Counted from the stretch's first letter, positions 54,186 to 63,620 are shown. The stretch: 64,000 nt of DNA from an uncultured Lachnospiraceae bacterium (GCA_947177165.1 CAMWTP010000003.1:62001-126000), one strand, 5' to 3'. A program made the numbers and translations. The notes: a model not told the origin generated them from the sequence alone.

Positions 54186-54227
54186 TTTTTATGTAATCAT
54201 TTTATCGCTTTCTATTGATAACGACAA

Positions 54228-54267
54228 CAGCCAGAGTTGTCCAAAATGGTTTGGACAACTCTGGCTG
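54228..54267. repeat. Perfect 18-bp inverted repeat without T-run
   Basis: Arms 54228-54245 and 54250-54267, 4-nt loop ATGG. It lies about 45 nt after the CDP-glycerol transferase stop codon. It may be a Rho- or cleavage-dependent 3' end or a protein site. Confidence 0.6.
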
Positions 54268-54312
54268 TATGAAGTAATTGCTGTATTATTTCTTCTTCGC
54301 CATAGCCGGGTT

Positions 54313-55881
54313 TTACAGTTTCTGTTGTTTCATTCCTTTTCCATGGGAAATCCCAAATACCTCCAATATCCTCTGACAGTTATTATCATCACAGTACTTA
54401 TGCATCCTATCCCTCAACATCCGCCTTCTTTCAGCAGTCGTGTCGCACCCATTGGCTATTTCTTCAACAAAATCACACACATCTTCCAACGCAAATATTT
54501 CTTTCCCGGGAATCCACTCTCTGATATTTTCAAAAATAAATCCCCTGCTCTGCCTGTATTCTTCCAAATCGTCCAGCATAAATGCAATCGGCCTGTCTAA
54601 AAGCATAAAATCCACTGCTGCTGAGGAATAATCGCTGAGCAAGGCATCCGCATGTCCGAGTAAGCGGTTGATTGGTATATCCTGTTCCACGAGATCCTCA
54701 TTTTCAATCAATCGGATATTGGAACAATTTTCGCAACATATCTGATTTCTGTCCTGAAAAGGATGCAGCTTTACGATTAAGACAATATTTTTCTCAGCCA
54801 GAAGCGCATTCAGATAATCCATTTTTTCTTTTGTATCCACAATTGGCAATCCTGTCTCTGATTCCAAATTATACTCATTTAACTGCGCCAACTTATATCC
54901 TGCGGAACGAAAAGTAGGCAGCCAGAATATGTACTTGTCCGCATCTGGTATATAAAGTTTTCGGATATCTTCCTTATTGGGATGAAAAAGCCAGTCCTGT
55001 TTTGCATAACCGGTTACAAGTACCTGCTCTTTTCTCAAACCATAAATATCTGCATGAATCTTTGCGTACAGATCACTTATTACCGTAGTATACTCATATC
55101 GTTTTTCGCATCTTACAAAATTTACCCTCGTCTTAAACCCACATCCATGCCAAAGCTGCACCCTGATCTGATCGTTGCGGCAATTTCTGGCAAATCCGTA
55201 GGCATCCGTAAAAAATATGTATTTTGCAAGGGAAAGCACACGGTAATATGCATCTCGTTCCTCTTGATTAGCCGAAACAGACCAATTAAACGGCAGAAAA
55301 CTGACATTCTCCATGTTGCTGTACTTTTCAAATTCCGCTGGATTTTTTACAAACCACACCAGCTCATATTGATGGTTCACCCCTGTCCGCATTGCATACT
55401 CAAACAAAGCCCTTGCATTATCTGCAAAATCCATTCCCTTTATATAAGAAGATGCATGTGGTCCGCTGCGAAACAAAAGAATATCTTTAAGCGGTTCATC
55501 CGCATATTTTTCTCGATAAAAATCTGCATATTTTGTCTCCCTGTTCACATAATAGAAAATATCTATCTCTGCATTTTTTGCCCCCAAAATATCCATAATT
55601 TTTGTGTATGCTTCGATGTAATAATCGCTGATGATTAATATGGCCATTCGATAAAGGTTAATCCGCTTCAAGTGGGATAAATCGTATACTTCTAATATCG
55701 TATCATGAAAGACCAGCTGACCCCGATTACGCTCATTTCCATCTACGATAAATCTGATTGATTTCAGAACATCATACTCACTGCACAATTCCTCCAGATA
55801 AGAAACAGACCTTTCATAAAGACAAATCTGCTTTCCTGATAAACTATTTATATTTTCGTTTGTGAGTTTTTTCAAAGCCAT
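54313..55881 (-). CDS. CDP-glycerol:polyglycerophosphate glycerophosphotransferase family (TagB/TagF-like)
   Basis: Enzyme of 522 residues that transfers glycerol phosphate or a similar alditol phosphate from the CDP-activated donor to a growing cell-surface polymer. The ATG at 55881 follows GGGAGAAG. The catalytic half (about 220-510) shows RVQLWHGCGFKTRVNF with the family histidine, YIFWLPTFRSAG, VLIVKLHPFQDRN, ADALLSDYSSAAVDFMLLDR and PIAFMLDDLEEYRQSRGF. The N-terminal 200 residues are a family-variable region. It probably sits at the membrane face without true helices. Last gene of the glycosylation locus, 29 nt after the FkbM gene. Confidence 0.93.
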   Translation of the reverse strand: MALKKLTNENINSLSGKQICLYERSVSYLEELCSEYDVLKSIRFIVDGNERNRGQLVFHDTILEVYDLSHLKRINLYRMAILIISDYYIEAYTKIMDILGAKNAEIDIFYYVNRETKYADFYREKYADEPLKDILLFRSGPHASSYIKGMDFADNARALFEYAMRTGVNHQYELVWFVKNPAEFEKYSNMENVSFLPFNWSVSANQEERDAYYRVLSLAKYIFFTDAYGFARNCRNDQIRVQLWHGCGFKTRVNFVRCEKRYEYTTVISDLYAKIHADIYGLRKEQVLVTGYAKQDWLFHPNKEDIRKLYIPDADKYIFWLPTFRSAGYKLAQLNEYNLESETGLPIVDTKEKMDYLNALLAEKNIVLIVKLHPFQDRNQICCENCSNIRLIENEDLVEQDIPINRLLGHADALLSDYSSAAVDFMLLDRPIAFMLDDLEEYRQSRGFIFENIREWIPGKEIFALEDVCDFVEEIANGCDTTAERRRMLRDRMHKYCDDNNCQRILEVFGISHGKGMKQQKL

Positions 55882-55910
55882 GTAAACTTCTCCCTGCCCG
55901 TAAAAACAAG

Positions 55911-56867
55911 CTATCTGCGCACATAGATTTCGTTTTCGCCCGTTACTTCCAGTAGTCTGTATCCCTTTGCCGTCATCAGCCACTGGATTCTGCTGCCTGC
56001 GGAAGCTTCTGTGCCGACCAAATCAATCGGATATTTGTCAAAATCCAGATGTGACAGCAAATCAAAATCTAATCCTTCTGTGTCAATATCTAATACATTG
56101 GGGTATGTTTCAAAGTTCTCGGCAATGATAGAATTAATATCCACCACTGGAATTTTTCGAAAGTTCGCCTCCATTCCGCGACTTATTGCCACATGCCTTA
56201 GAAAGGTATTTAATCCCGGATGCATAGAATCATAATAATAAATTAGTTCCTCCGCCGCAGAAGTCGGTGAAGCTCCCGCGTTTATAATCTTATTGAGCGG
56301 ACGATACTCTGCCGCCATACTGCACATCTCCATATTTGGTTCTACCAATACCCCCCTCGTAAAACCATTTTCGTAAAACAAAAATGTATTATTCCTTACA
56401 ACCGGATGACACACTCCAATATCAATATAAGAAAAATCAGAATACCGAGACTGTATGTAATCAAGCATTATGATATCTTCCCCGCCCGTGGAATATGTTT
56501 TTTTTCTGTCTTCCACATCGAGCAACCGTGCAGCGACCGTATCGGCCCGCGGCAAGAGCTGTGATACCTGTAGTAAAATCTCATTCTCAATATTGGGATA
56601 AATGACCACAAGCAGGGAATCACAATTCCTGTATGATATAATTTTTTCAACATCCTGAACCATGATTCCATTTATCGTCCTACCCACATTCCTGCCCTCC
56701 CCGTCCACCATATGGTCAAACCGGAAAATGCCATGGTCATAATATTTCTGAAATTCAAGCCCCGCCCCCCAGCCTATGATTGTGGAATAATCTTTTCTGA
56801 GTGTTTCATAATCTACTCTCGCAGTATATTTCATATAAATTCTCTGGTTCTCCTTTACTTTTCTCAT
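55911..56867 (-). CDS. FkbM-family methyltransferase
   Basis: SAM-dependent O-methyltransferase of 318 residues. The C-terminal half has the FkbM pattern: FSYIDIGVCHPVVRNNTFLF, EPNMEMCSMAAEYRPLNKII, PVVDINSIIAEN and PNVLDIDTEGLDFDLLSHLD. The N-terminal 90 residues (STIIGWGAGLEFQKYYDHGI) form a small Rossmann-like domain shared with neighbours. The start is uncertain: MRKVKENQR at 56867 lacks a ribosome binding site and is the tail of a lost methyltransferase gene (56868-56981). MKYTARVDYE at 56834 aligns with the paralogue. It likely methylates a sugar of the surface polymer. Confidence 0.88.
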   Translation of the reverse strand: MRKVKENQRIYMKYTARVDYETLRKDYSTIIGWGAGLEFQKYYDHGIFRFDHMVDGEGRNVGRTINGIMVQDVEKIISYRNCDSLLVVIYPNIENEILLQVSQLLPRADTVAARLLDVEDRKKTYSTGGEDIIMLDYIQSRYSDFSYIDIGVCHPVVRNNTFLFYENGFTRGVLVEPNMEMCSMAAEYRPLNKIINAGASPTSAAEELIYYYDSMHPGLNTFLRHVAISRGMEANFRKIPVVDINSIIAENFETYPNVLDIDTEGLDFDLLSHLDFDKYPIDLVGTEASAGSRIQWLMTAKGYRLLEVTGENEIYVRR

Positions 56868-56981
56868 GACAAATGTACATGAAAAATCATCCTGCCACTG
56901 AAACTGTTCTGGTATACTTCCATTGGGCAGATTATTCTCTATTGCACAAAGTATATTTCTGTCATTTACAAAGATACCTTA
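56835..56981 (-). pseudogene. Remnant of a methyltransferase gene: both ends kept, middle lost
   Basis: Minus-strand frame after a TAA at 56979: VNDRNILCAIENNLPNGS, then WQDDFSCTFVMRK. The first part matches the N-terminus of the intact methyltransferase at 60028-61143 (INDRKILCAIESNLSNGK), the second its C-terminus (GQDDFSCTFVMKK). About 330 codons between are deleted in frame. The stop is gone and the frame runs into the FkbM gene. No start codon at the homologous place (GTA). Confidence 0.8.
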
Positions 56982-58094
56982 TCATATCGTCCTTTCCATC
57001 ATTTCCACCCATGCGGATGCTTCCTTCCTCAGCTCCCGATATTCGTGCGGCTGCCACTCAGAATTGAAATGATGAATTCCTCTTGTCTCATCACACTGCA
57101 GAAAATTGCATAAAAAGAAATCATCCTTCGGCGTATAAAACCTCCGTGGAAGCAAAAGCATATTGCCCACTAACTGCATATCACCGTTCAACCAAAATCC
57201 TGCCCTGCAAAAACTATCATTGATCCATACCGGCTGAACATATTTCGACTCCTGAGACTGCCCATTTTGATCTAAAAACTCTGCATTCTCATACAATTTC
57301 AGCAACCTGCCGATAAATGGATTCCGCGGCACACTTCCAAATCCCGAACCAAGTTCTACCATATGCCGCATTCCATAATTAAAAAACGCATCAAACTGGC
57401 GCAACGGCTCAAAATCCTTAATCAGCTCAACATCCATATCCAAATAAATGCCTCCATAATGATAAATTACGTCAAGCCGCGCATAATCTGAAACAAATGC
57501 CCACTTATTCTTTTCATAGGCTTGTTTTACAAATATATTTTTTCCACAATCATAAGTATCAGCATTCCATTCTATAATCTCGTAATCAGGACACGCCCTC
57601 TTCCATGTATCAATACATTTCTGGTACTTCTCCGGCTTTTTTTCGCCGCTGAACCAAAAACAGTGGATTTTTTTCTCTATCTTTTTTCTGTAACTACGAT
57701 CTGCATATAACAAATCTATTATTTTCGGATCATCATTACCATCAGAAGCAGCCCATACAAGCGGCATCAGAAAGCATTCTATTTCATCGGATAAATCCTC
57801 CATCACAAGTTGTTTATACATTTCATCGAGATATGTTGTTCCACAAAGAAGAACGATTCCGTTTTTCAGTGTTTTCAAATACGAAAGCCCATGAACCGTA
57901 TAATCACAGCCCAACACATTGATTTGCTTTCCTTTTTTACCATTATCAATATAACCTGCCACACTTTTATGGATATCCTTATAAATAACTTTTCTGGTCA
58001 GTCGCTGATAAAAGTCTCCTATCCCATAAACATAGATATTTTTATCCCTGATATACTTTATAAATTTATCTATTGGTGCATTCTTTGTCCTCAT
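56982..58094 (-). CDS. Glycosyltransferase, GT32-like, with N-terminal Rossmann-type domain
   Basis: Protein of 370 residues. Residues 1-110 form a small nucleotide-binding-like domain (KNIYVYGIGDFYQRLTRKVI, GIVLLCGTTYLDE). From about 135 the GT32 (DXD sugar-transferase) domain starts: KKIHCFWFSGEKKPEKYQKC, ACPDYEIIEWNA, AFVSDYARLDVIYHYGGIYL, with the DMD motif binding metal and donor sugar. Its ATG overlaps the stop of the previous gene (ATGA). It transfers a hexose or hexosamine to a surface glycan by inference. Confidence 0.9.
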   Translation of the reverse strand: MRTKNAPIDKFIKYIRDKNIYVYGIGDFYQRLTRKVIYKDIHKSVAGYIDNGKKGKQINVLGCDYTVHGLSYLKTLKNGIVLLCGTTYLDEMYKQLVMEDLSDEIECFLMPLVWAASDGNDDPKIIDLLYADRSYRKKIEKKIHCFWFSGEKKPEKYQKCIDTWKRACPDYEIIEWNADTYDCGKNIFVKQAYEKNKWAFVSDYARLDVIYHYGGIYLDMDVELIKDFEPLRQFDAFFNYGMRHMVELGSGFGSVPRNPFIGRLLKLYENAEFLDQNGQSQESKYVQPVWINDSFCRAGFWLNGDMQLVGNMLLLPRRFYTPKDDFFLCNFLQCDETRGIHHFNSEWQPHEYRELRKEASAWVEMMERTI

Positions 58095-58567
58095 ACTTCG
58101 TATAAGATATCCTCCATTGATAAAATCGGGCAGTCAATTTTTTCTGATAATTTGTTCTCAATCTCGTCAAAAAATGTTATTGCTGTAACAATAACTGCGT
58201 CAACCTCTGAAAGCCTGCCGTCAGGTGTGACCACATCAATATCGGAATAAATTGTATCTGCATTTCTATCAATACCGTATTTTACCTTGATATTTGAATC
58301 CTGCAATTCATCCATCAATGTTTCACCAACATAGTTCATTCCATAGATCGCAATCTCCTTATACCCACACCTTTCCAGATAATCGGCGATCGATTTATTT
58401 TCCTGCTTCACTTTTACCCACTGATTCATCATTAAATATAAAGCCAAATGCTTTTCGGACATTTTTGATTTATAGGCAACTTTACCTTTCAAAACCTTTC
58501 CTGCTCCCGCAGCTCCCACGACTGCTCCTCCTACAGCACATAATGTAGCAATTATTCCTTTTTTCAT
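58091..58567 (-). CDS. 158-residue Rossmann-like protein with N-terminal hydrophobic segment (copy 2)
   Basis: Residues 3-27 are a Gly/Ala-rich hydrophobic segment (ATLCAVGGAVVGAAGAGK), probably a membrane anchor. Residues 62-158 look like a small nucleotide-sugar-binding domain (YKEIAIYGMNYVGETLMDEL, DAVIVTAITFFDEIE, CPILSMEDILYEV). About 80% identical to the protein at 61355-61831 over its length. In both places it follows a GT4 gene by 1-13 nt. Family not named; the domain is common beside glycan transferases in Clostridia. Confidence 0.8.
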   Translation of the reverse strand: MKKGIIATLCAVGGAVVGAAGAGKVLKGKVAYKSKMSEKHLALYLMMNQWVKVKQENKSIADYLERCGYKEIAIYGMNYVGETLMDELQDSNIKVKYGIDRNADTIYSDIDVVTPDGRLSEVDAVIVTAITFFDEIENKLSEKIDCPILSMEDILYEV

Positions 58568-58568
58568 A

Positions 58569-59983
58569 TTACTGATTCTCCTTTCCTATCTCTTCAATCA
58601 ATGAGCTGACATTCTCGACAACATATTGCCAACTATAATTATTACGCACAAATTCCAGACCATTCTTCATCATCTGAGAATACGCTTCTGTATTTGTGAG
58701 CATATAATTCAATGCTTTCTCAAATTCCGCATAACTTGAATAGTAAAGTCCTGCGTTGCTCCTAATGCATTGCCCCTTCAGAACATTGCAGTCCCCATTT
58801 ACCAGGACTGGCCTTCCTAAGCTTTTCCTCATTATCTACCCGCCCTAACACCAAAAGTTTCAGATCTGTATCGTACTCGCACTTATATTGTATAAAATAT
58901 CGGTTTAACTGCCTGAAATTATTTCCTCGCGCAGCCCTTCCCACATAAATGACATAGTTCTTATACTGTTTGTACGCTTTCGGTATTTCTGTGCATTTTA
59001 CATCTGGCAGATCAATTCCTACACAGGTAAGCCGTCCCGGTTTATTTCCTGTATCAAATTTATCCATTAGAAACTGTCTTTCTTCCACACTGTTATACAA
59101 AAATGCTCTTGCCGATTGAAACGTCCTATAGCATATATCCTTATAAATGTTTGATTCATCATGCGCTGTAGGTATCAAAATCGTATGCTCTAATCCTAAC
59201 TGCATCCCCACCACAGTGGGATAGAAAGCATACCCGAAAAAAATCACCGCCTTATACAACATTTCACTCTTTTCTAATTCAGCAATCAGTTTCGGGTCTA
59301 TCCATTCCGCTTCCTTGATTCACCCTGGCAGATAATTCCCTTACCTGCGATTCATTCTTTGTTTTTTCAACCGGAAATCTATGCACCGTAACACCATTTA
59401 GTCCAGATACCTTCTCAGGATAATAATTGTCCCACGGCATATAATCTCTCGCACAACTTGTTAAGACATCCACCTCATATCGTTCCAATAAATGTTCTGC
59501 CAATACACCGTTTGTAAATCCCCTTTCATAAAAAAGATAGGTATTGTTTCTAACGACAGGGTGACATACTCCCACGTCCATATACGAAATATCAGCATGC
59601 AGGGTCAACATATAATCCAGTATTATAATATCTTCTCTGTTAGATGCATATGTGCTTTCACGCTCTTCTATATCCAACAGCCGCGCCACAATTGTATCAG
59701 CCTTTGGCAAAAACTTTGAGATCTGCAATTGAATCTCATTCTCAATGTTCGGATAAATTACAACAAGAACTGACTTATCTTCCTTATATTGCGCAAGAAC
59801 CTCAATTCCCTCGATGGTAATTCCATTGACCACTTGCCCGATATTTCTTCCCGCCCCATCTATCATATGATTAAATGCAAGAATACTATGATCATAATAT
59901 CTCTGAAACTCAACTCCAGCGCCCCAGCTGATGATAGTATGATATTTAACTCTTAATTCAGTATATTTCTTATTTATATAAAT
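58569..59983 (-). pseudogene. FkbM/GT4 chimera, broken by frameshift and deletion
   Basis: The upstream part (59983 to about 59500) is the N-terminal third of an FkbM protein (IISWGAGVEFQRYYDHSIL, DGAGRNIGQVVNGITIEG, YMDVGVCHPVVRNNTYLFYE). At GVLAEHL it turns into a GT4 glycosyltransferase (LLERYEVDVLTSCARDYMPW) closely matching 61845-63014. A frameshift at about 59325 puts EAEWIDPKLIAELEKSEMLY in another frame. A second break at about 58825 joins VLGRVDNEEKL to LGRPVLVNGDCNVLKGQ, with about 50 residues lost. No start codon remains at the FkbM position. Confidence 0.88.
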
Positions 59984-60027
59984 ACCGCATCCAATCTCCC
60001 GCCTATATTAATGGCATGTCCATTTTA

Positions 60028-61143
60028 TCATTCTATTTTTTTCATAACAAAAGTACATGAAAAATCATCCTGCCCACTCATTTTATCCTGATAAACTTCC
60101 ATCGGAATACATCCACTTGCATATGCTATTTCAAAAATTCTTTTCTGAGGCAATATATGCATTTCCATTTTACCCTCATGCAGACTGTTCATATATGTAC
60201 TAACTTTAAACTCATATGCCTCTCTATAAGTCGGCACTTGAAACATTGCAACTCCTCCGATTTTAAGTGATCTCAGCATCGCCTGCAGAATATACTCAAT
60301 CACTGGTGGGACATTATGCTGCAGCACTATTATGCTATAGACAACATCTACTTTCGGCATCCTGCAATAATCTTCCATGCACTTATATAATTCAAATGAA
60401 ACATTTGCTTCCTGAACCATCATGGAAGCAATCTCCATATTTCCTGCAGAAACATCTATTGCCGTTACTTTATTAAATGCCTGTGACAAGTGTTTCGTCA
60501 CCCTGCCCACTCCACATCCCACTTCTGTAATATCCAGACTCTTTGCCGCATGCTTATCCTTGATGATATCATTCCTGACTAATGTCTGTAGAATCGCTGA
60601 AAGCTGTTCCGTTCCAGAAGCATAAAAATCAGCCAATTCTTTTTCGCCTATGTTCTCACGTAAGTATCTCTTGTTTGTCAGAACGGACCAATATGGCTGA
60701 CTGTTGCCTAACTGTGACCATGTCTGCCGCGTCATCTCGAAAATCTTTTCCCTCTGTTGGCTATCACACTCTTCAATATAAAGTTTATCGCTAAACATGG
60801 AGAAAAAAATATTATCATATTTCAAAGAAGCAATATCGCAAACTGATTTACCTTTAAAGGACTTAAGCTGTGCCCGAAGATCATTATAAGCCTCTGCATT
60901 GCTTACCGCAAACAACACGACATAATCCTCATCGCTTATCATTTTAATATCATGTATGCTTAAAATGTCTTCTCTCTCTTTAGACAACTTATTATCAACT
61001 ATTGCAATCTCTTTCATTCTGTATTTTTTATTTAGCAAATATTTAACTCTTTTACCCCAATAACCAAATGGAAAAATAACAAATTTACCATTTGACAAAT
61101 TACTTTCTATTGCACAAAGAATTTTTCTATCATTTATTGTCAT
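60028..61143 (-). CDS. SAM-dependent methyltransferase with N-terminal Rossmann-like domain
   Basis: Protein of 371 residues. The ATG at 61143 (MTINDRKILCAIESNLS), after AGAGGA, is preferred to the TTG at 61185; the paralogous remnant at 56.9 kb begins at the same point. Residues 1-110 are a small nucleotide-binding-like domain (KFVIFPFGYWGKRVKYLLNK). Residues about 190-370 are a class I methyltransferase: DITEVGCGVGRVTKHLSQAF (motif I), VTAIDVSAGNMEIASMM, VDVVYSIIVLQHNVPPVIEY, MLRSLKIGGVAMFQVPT. It acts probably on a glycan or its precursor in the locus. Confidence 0.88.
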   Translation of the reverse strand: MTINDRKILCAIESNLSNGKFVIFPFGYWGKRVKYLLNKKYRMKEIAIVDNKLSKEREDILSIHDIKMISDEDYVVLFAVSNAEAYNDLRAQLKSFKGKSVCDIASLKYDNIFFSMFSDKLYIEECDSQQREKIFEMTRQTWSQLGNSQPYWSVLTNKRYLRENIGEKELADFYASGTEQLSAILQTLVRNDIIKDKHAAKSLDITEVGCGVGRVTKHLSQAFNKVTAIDVSAGNMEIASMMVQEANVSFELYKCMEDYCRMPKVDVVYSIIVLQHNVPPVIEYILQAMLRSLKIGGVAMFQVPTYREAYEFKVSTYMNSLHEGKMEMHILPQKRIFEIAYASGCIPMEVYQDKMSGQDDFSCTFVMKKIE

Positions 61144-61186
61144 ATTAAATTGCATTCCTCTCAGCTTGTTCCTTCCATAAAACAAT

Positions 61187-61258
61187 TTATGAAATATTTT
61201 CGGCTATTACCTTCCACCGTGTCGCTTCTTTGTTCTTTGTTATCACGAAAATCACCTG
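61187..61258 (-). pseudogene. Possible C-terminal remnant of a GT32 gene
   Basis: A short stretch ending NKEATRWKVIAENIS-stop, just before the methyltransferase gene, resembles the end of the GT32 protein (RKEASAWVEMMERTI-stop), which also directly precedes a methyltransferase sequence. The match is short. Confidence 0.3.
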
Positions 61259-61354
61259 TCACTTTGCTCGGATTAAATCTATATATTCATCGCATCAATC
61301 AAATATCAAAACCAACCCGGCTTTTATCACCATGCAAGGGACTGAATATATCAT

Positions 61355-61831
61355 TTATACTTCATACAGAATATCTTCCATTGATAAAATCGGGCAGTCC
61401 ATTTTCTTTGACAAAGCATCTTCGATGTCATCAAAAAAGGTTATCGCAGTAACAATAACTGCATCAACTTCAGGCAGCTCATCCTCCGGTCTCAGTACAT
61501 CTATATCCGCATAAATTGTATCCGCATTTTTGTCGATTCCATATTTAACCTCAACATTCGAGTTCAGCAATTCGTCCATCAATGTTTCGCCGACATAATT
61601 CATTCCATAAATAGCGATTGACTTGTACCCTTCTGCTTCTAAATAGCCGGCAATTGACTTATTCTCCTGCTTAACTTTTACCCACTGGTTCATCATAAGA
61701 TATAAGGCCAGATGCTTGTCAGACATTTTTGACTTATAATCAACCTTGTCTTTCAAAGTTTTTCCTACCCCTGCAGCTCCTAAAGCCACACCCCCTACAG
61801 CAAATAATACAGCGATTAATCCTTTTTTCAT
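61355..61831 (-). CDS. 158-residue Rossmann-like protein with N-terminal hydrophobic segment (copy 1)
   Basis: Same length and layout as the protein at 58091-58567: hydrophobic Gly/Ala segment 3-27 (VLFAVGGVALGAAGVGKTLK), conserved MSDKHLALYLMMNQWVKVKQ, then the nucleotide-binding-like part (KSIAIYGMNYVGETLMDELL, DADTIY region, DAVIVTAITFFDDIE). It follows the intact GT4 gene by 13 nt and is presumably co-translated with it. An accessory role, holding the transferase at the membrane or sensing a nucleotide sugar, is a guess. Confidence 0.8.
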   Translation of the reverse strand: MKKGLIAVLFAVGGVALGAAGVGKTLKDKVDYKSKMSDKHLALYLMMNQWVKVKQENKSIAGYLEAEGYKSIAIYGMNYVGETLMDELLNSNVEVKYGIDKNADTIYADIDVLRPEDELPEVDAVIVTAITFFDDIEDALSKKMDCPILSMEDILYEV

Positions 61832-61844
61832 ATCATCTTCTCCA

Positions 61845-63014
61845 TTAGATTTCTTCGATTAATGAACTCACATTTTCAACAACATACTGCCAGTCATAGT
61901 TATTTTTCACAAATTCCAACCCGTTCTCCGCCATCTGGGAATAAGCTGCTGTATCTGTAAGCATATAGTCCAATGCTTTCGCAAACTCCGCATAGTTTGA
62001 ATAGTAAAGCCCCGCATTACTCCTTAAGCACTGCCCTTTTAAAACCTCACAATCCTCATTTACCAGAACCGGCCTTCCTAATGCCATACTTTCAAGAATA
62101 ACCAATGACAGACTTTCATACATGGAAGGCATAATCAGGAGCCGTGCGTTTTTCATGAAAAGCGTCTTATCCTCTTCAGATACATACCCTAAATAAATAA
62201 TGTCATCGTGATAAGCAAGTTTCTCCTCATTATCCACCCTTCCTAATACCAATAATTTCAGTTCTGTATTATGTTCTCGCTTATATTGGATAAAATACCT
62301 GTTTAACTGTCTAAAATTCTTCCCTCTGGCAACCCTTCCAACATAAATAACATAATCATGATACTGTTCGTATCCTTCCGGCATTCCCTCATAGCATATA
62401 TTCGGCAAATCAATTCCCACACAAGTCAGCCGCCCGGGTCTATCCCCCGTTCCAAATTTATCAATTAAAAACTGCCTTTCTTCCACACTATTATACAAAA
62501 ATGCCTTCGCTGCCAAAAAAGTTCTCCGGCACATATCCTTATAAATATTTGATTCATCATGAGCCGTGGGAATCAAAATAGTATGTTCCAACCCTAACTG
62601 CAGCCCTACAACAGTGGGATAAAAATTGTATCCAAAAAAAATGACTGTTTTATATAAATCTGCTTTATCTTTTAAGGCGGTAATTAATTTGGGACAATAC
62701 GGCCCCACCTCTTCGATCCATTCCGTCTCCGCAGCCCGATCCCCCCGATTTACTCTTGCAGACAGTTCACGCACATGTGCCTCATCTTTTGTCTTTTCAA
62801 CGTGAAATCTGTATACTGTAACACCATTTAACGCAGACGAACCAACAGAATAATAGTTATCCCACGGCATATAATCTCTGGCACAGCTTGTATAAACATC
62901 CACATCATATCTCTCTGATAAGTGTTCCGCCAGGACACGGCAATGATATTCAGCTCCTCCATTCACTTCCATTCCATATCTTTGTACGATGAACACAATT
63001 CTATCTTTTCCCAT
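61845..63014 (-). CDS. Glycosyltransferase family 4 (intact copy)
   Basis: GT-B glycosyltransferase of 389 residues. N-terminal acceptor domain with IVFIVQRYGMEVNGGAEYHC. C-terminal donor domain with YVIYVGRVARGKNFRQLNRY, LLVLGRVDNEEKL, IIYLGYVSEEDKTLFMKNAR and PSMYESLSLVILESMALGRP, whose E-x7-E pattern binds the nucleotide sugar in GT4 enzymes. Donor unknown. A purine-rich GGAATGGTGGG precedes the ATG. It heads the GT4-158aa module that is also found, decayed, at 58.1-59.5 kb. Confidence 0.93.
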   Translation of the reverse strand: MGKDRIVFIVQRYGMEVNGGAEYHCRVLAEHLSERYDVDVYTSCARDYMPWDNYYSVGSSALNGVTVYRFHVEKTKDEAHVRELSARVNRGDRAAETEWIEEVGPYCPKLITALKDKADLYKTVIFFGYNFYPTVVGLQLGLEHTILIPTAHDESNIYKDMCRRTFLAAKAFLYNSVEERQFLIDKFGTGDRPGRLTCVGIDLPNICYEGMPEGYEQYHDYVIYVGRVARGKNFRQLNRYFIQYKREHNTELKLLVLGRVDNEEKLAYHDDIIYLGYVSEEDKTLFMKNARLLIMPSMYESLSLVILESMALGRPVLVNEDCEVLKGQCLRSNAGLYYSNYAEFAKALDYMLTDTAAYSQMAENGLEFVKNNYDWQYVVENVSSLIEEI

Positions 63015-63068
63015 ATACTTTTACCCACCATTCCTTTGATCAGACACCAATAAATGAATTAGACCCCC

Positions 63069-63509
63069 TCATAATTTCTCTGTCAATTCCGCCAATTCCA
63101 AAACAAAAATGGAAATATGCATCGCATCAACCCCCATGCCCACTAACTGCCTTAATATTTCATCTCCATACCCTCTGGGTGTAATAATATACAACGCATT
63201 AGGGAATCGCTCAACAGCTTCCTGCGGCGACAGAATATCGAGTTCTGCCATCTTTTTCCCCTGCCTCGCAATACCGTTATCACAAAAGCATTTTGCAGAA
63301 CAGATATTCTCCATTTTTAACATCTTATATAAATCCCTACCATAATTTCCTGTACCGAATATCACAATTTCTTCCTGCTTTCGATACTCTTCCATTTTCC
63401 TTTCATAATACTCGCTTGCCAAATACTGTTTCCTGACCGAAATATTCTGGTCCTTTATCTGTTGTTTAATAGACGCCATAACCTCTTCTGTATAGAACTG
63501 CTTTGTCAT
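63069..63509 (-). CDS. Small Rossmann-like nucleotide-binding protein
   Basis: Protein of 146 residues, soluble. EEIVIFGTGNYGRDLYKMLK at about 45-65 is a glycine-rich nucleotide-binding loop, followed by KCFCDNGIARQGKKMAELDI and ALYIITPRGYGDEIL. This is the same kind of small domain as the N-termini of the GT32 and methyltransferase proteins of the locus, here on its own. GAGGGAATG precedes the ATG. A regulatory or substrate-presenting part of the glycan machinery is possible. Confidence 0.78.
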   Translation of the reverse strand: MTKQFYTEEVMASIKQQIKDQNISVRKQYLASEYYERKMEEYRKQEEIVIFGTGNYGRDLYKMLKMENICSAKCFCDNGIARQGKKMAELDILSPQEAVERFPNALYIITPRGYGDEILRQLVGMGVDAMHISIFVLELAELTEKL

Positions 63510-63620
63510 TCTACATTCCCTCGCTAATACAATATATACTTATTTCGTAAACGGCAGATTGCATTGCCACCATTCTACCAAGTTTCACTGTTAAATAAGT
63601 TTGATTATATCCATATCACA

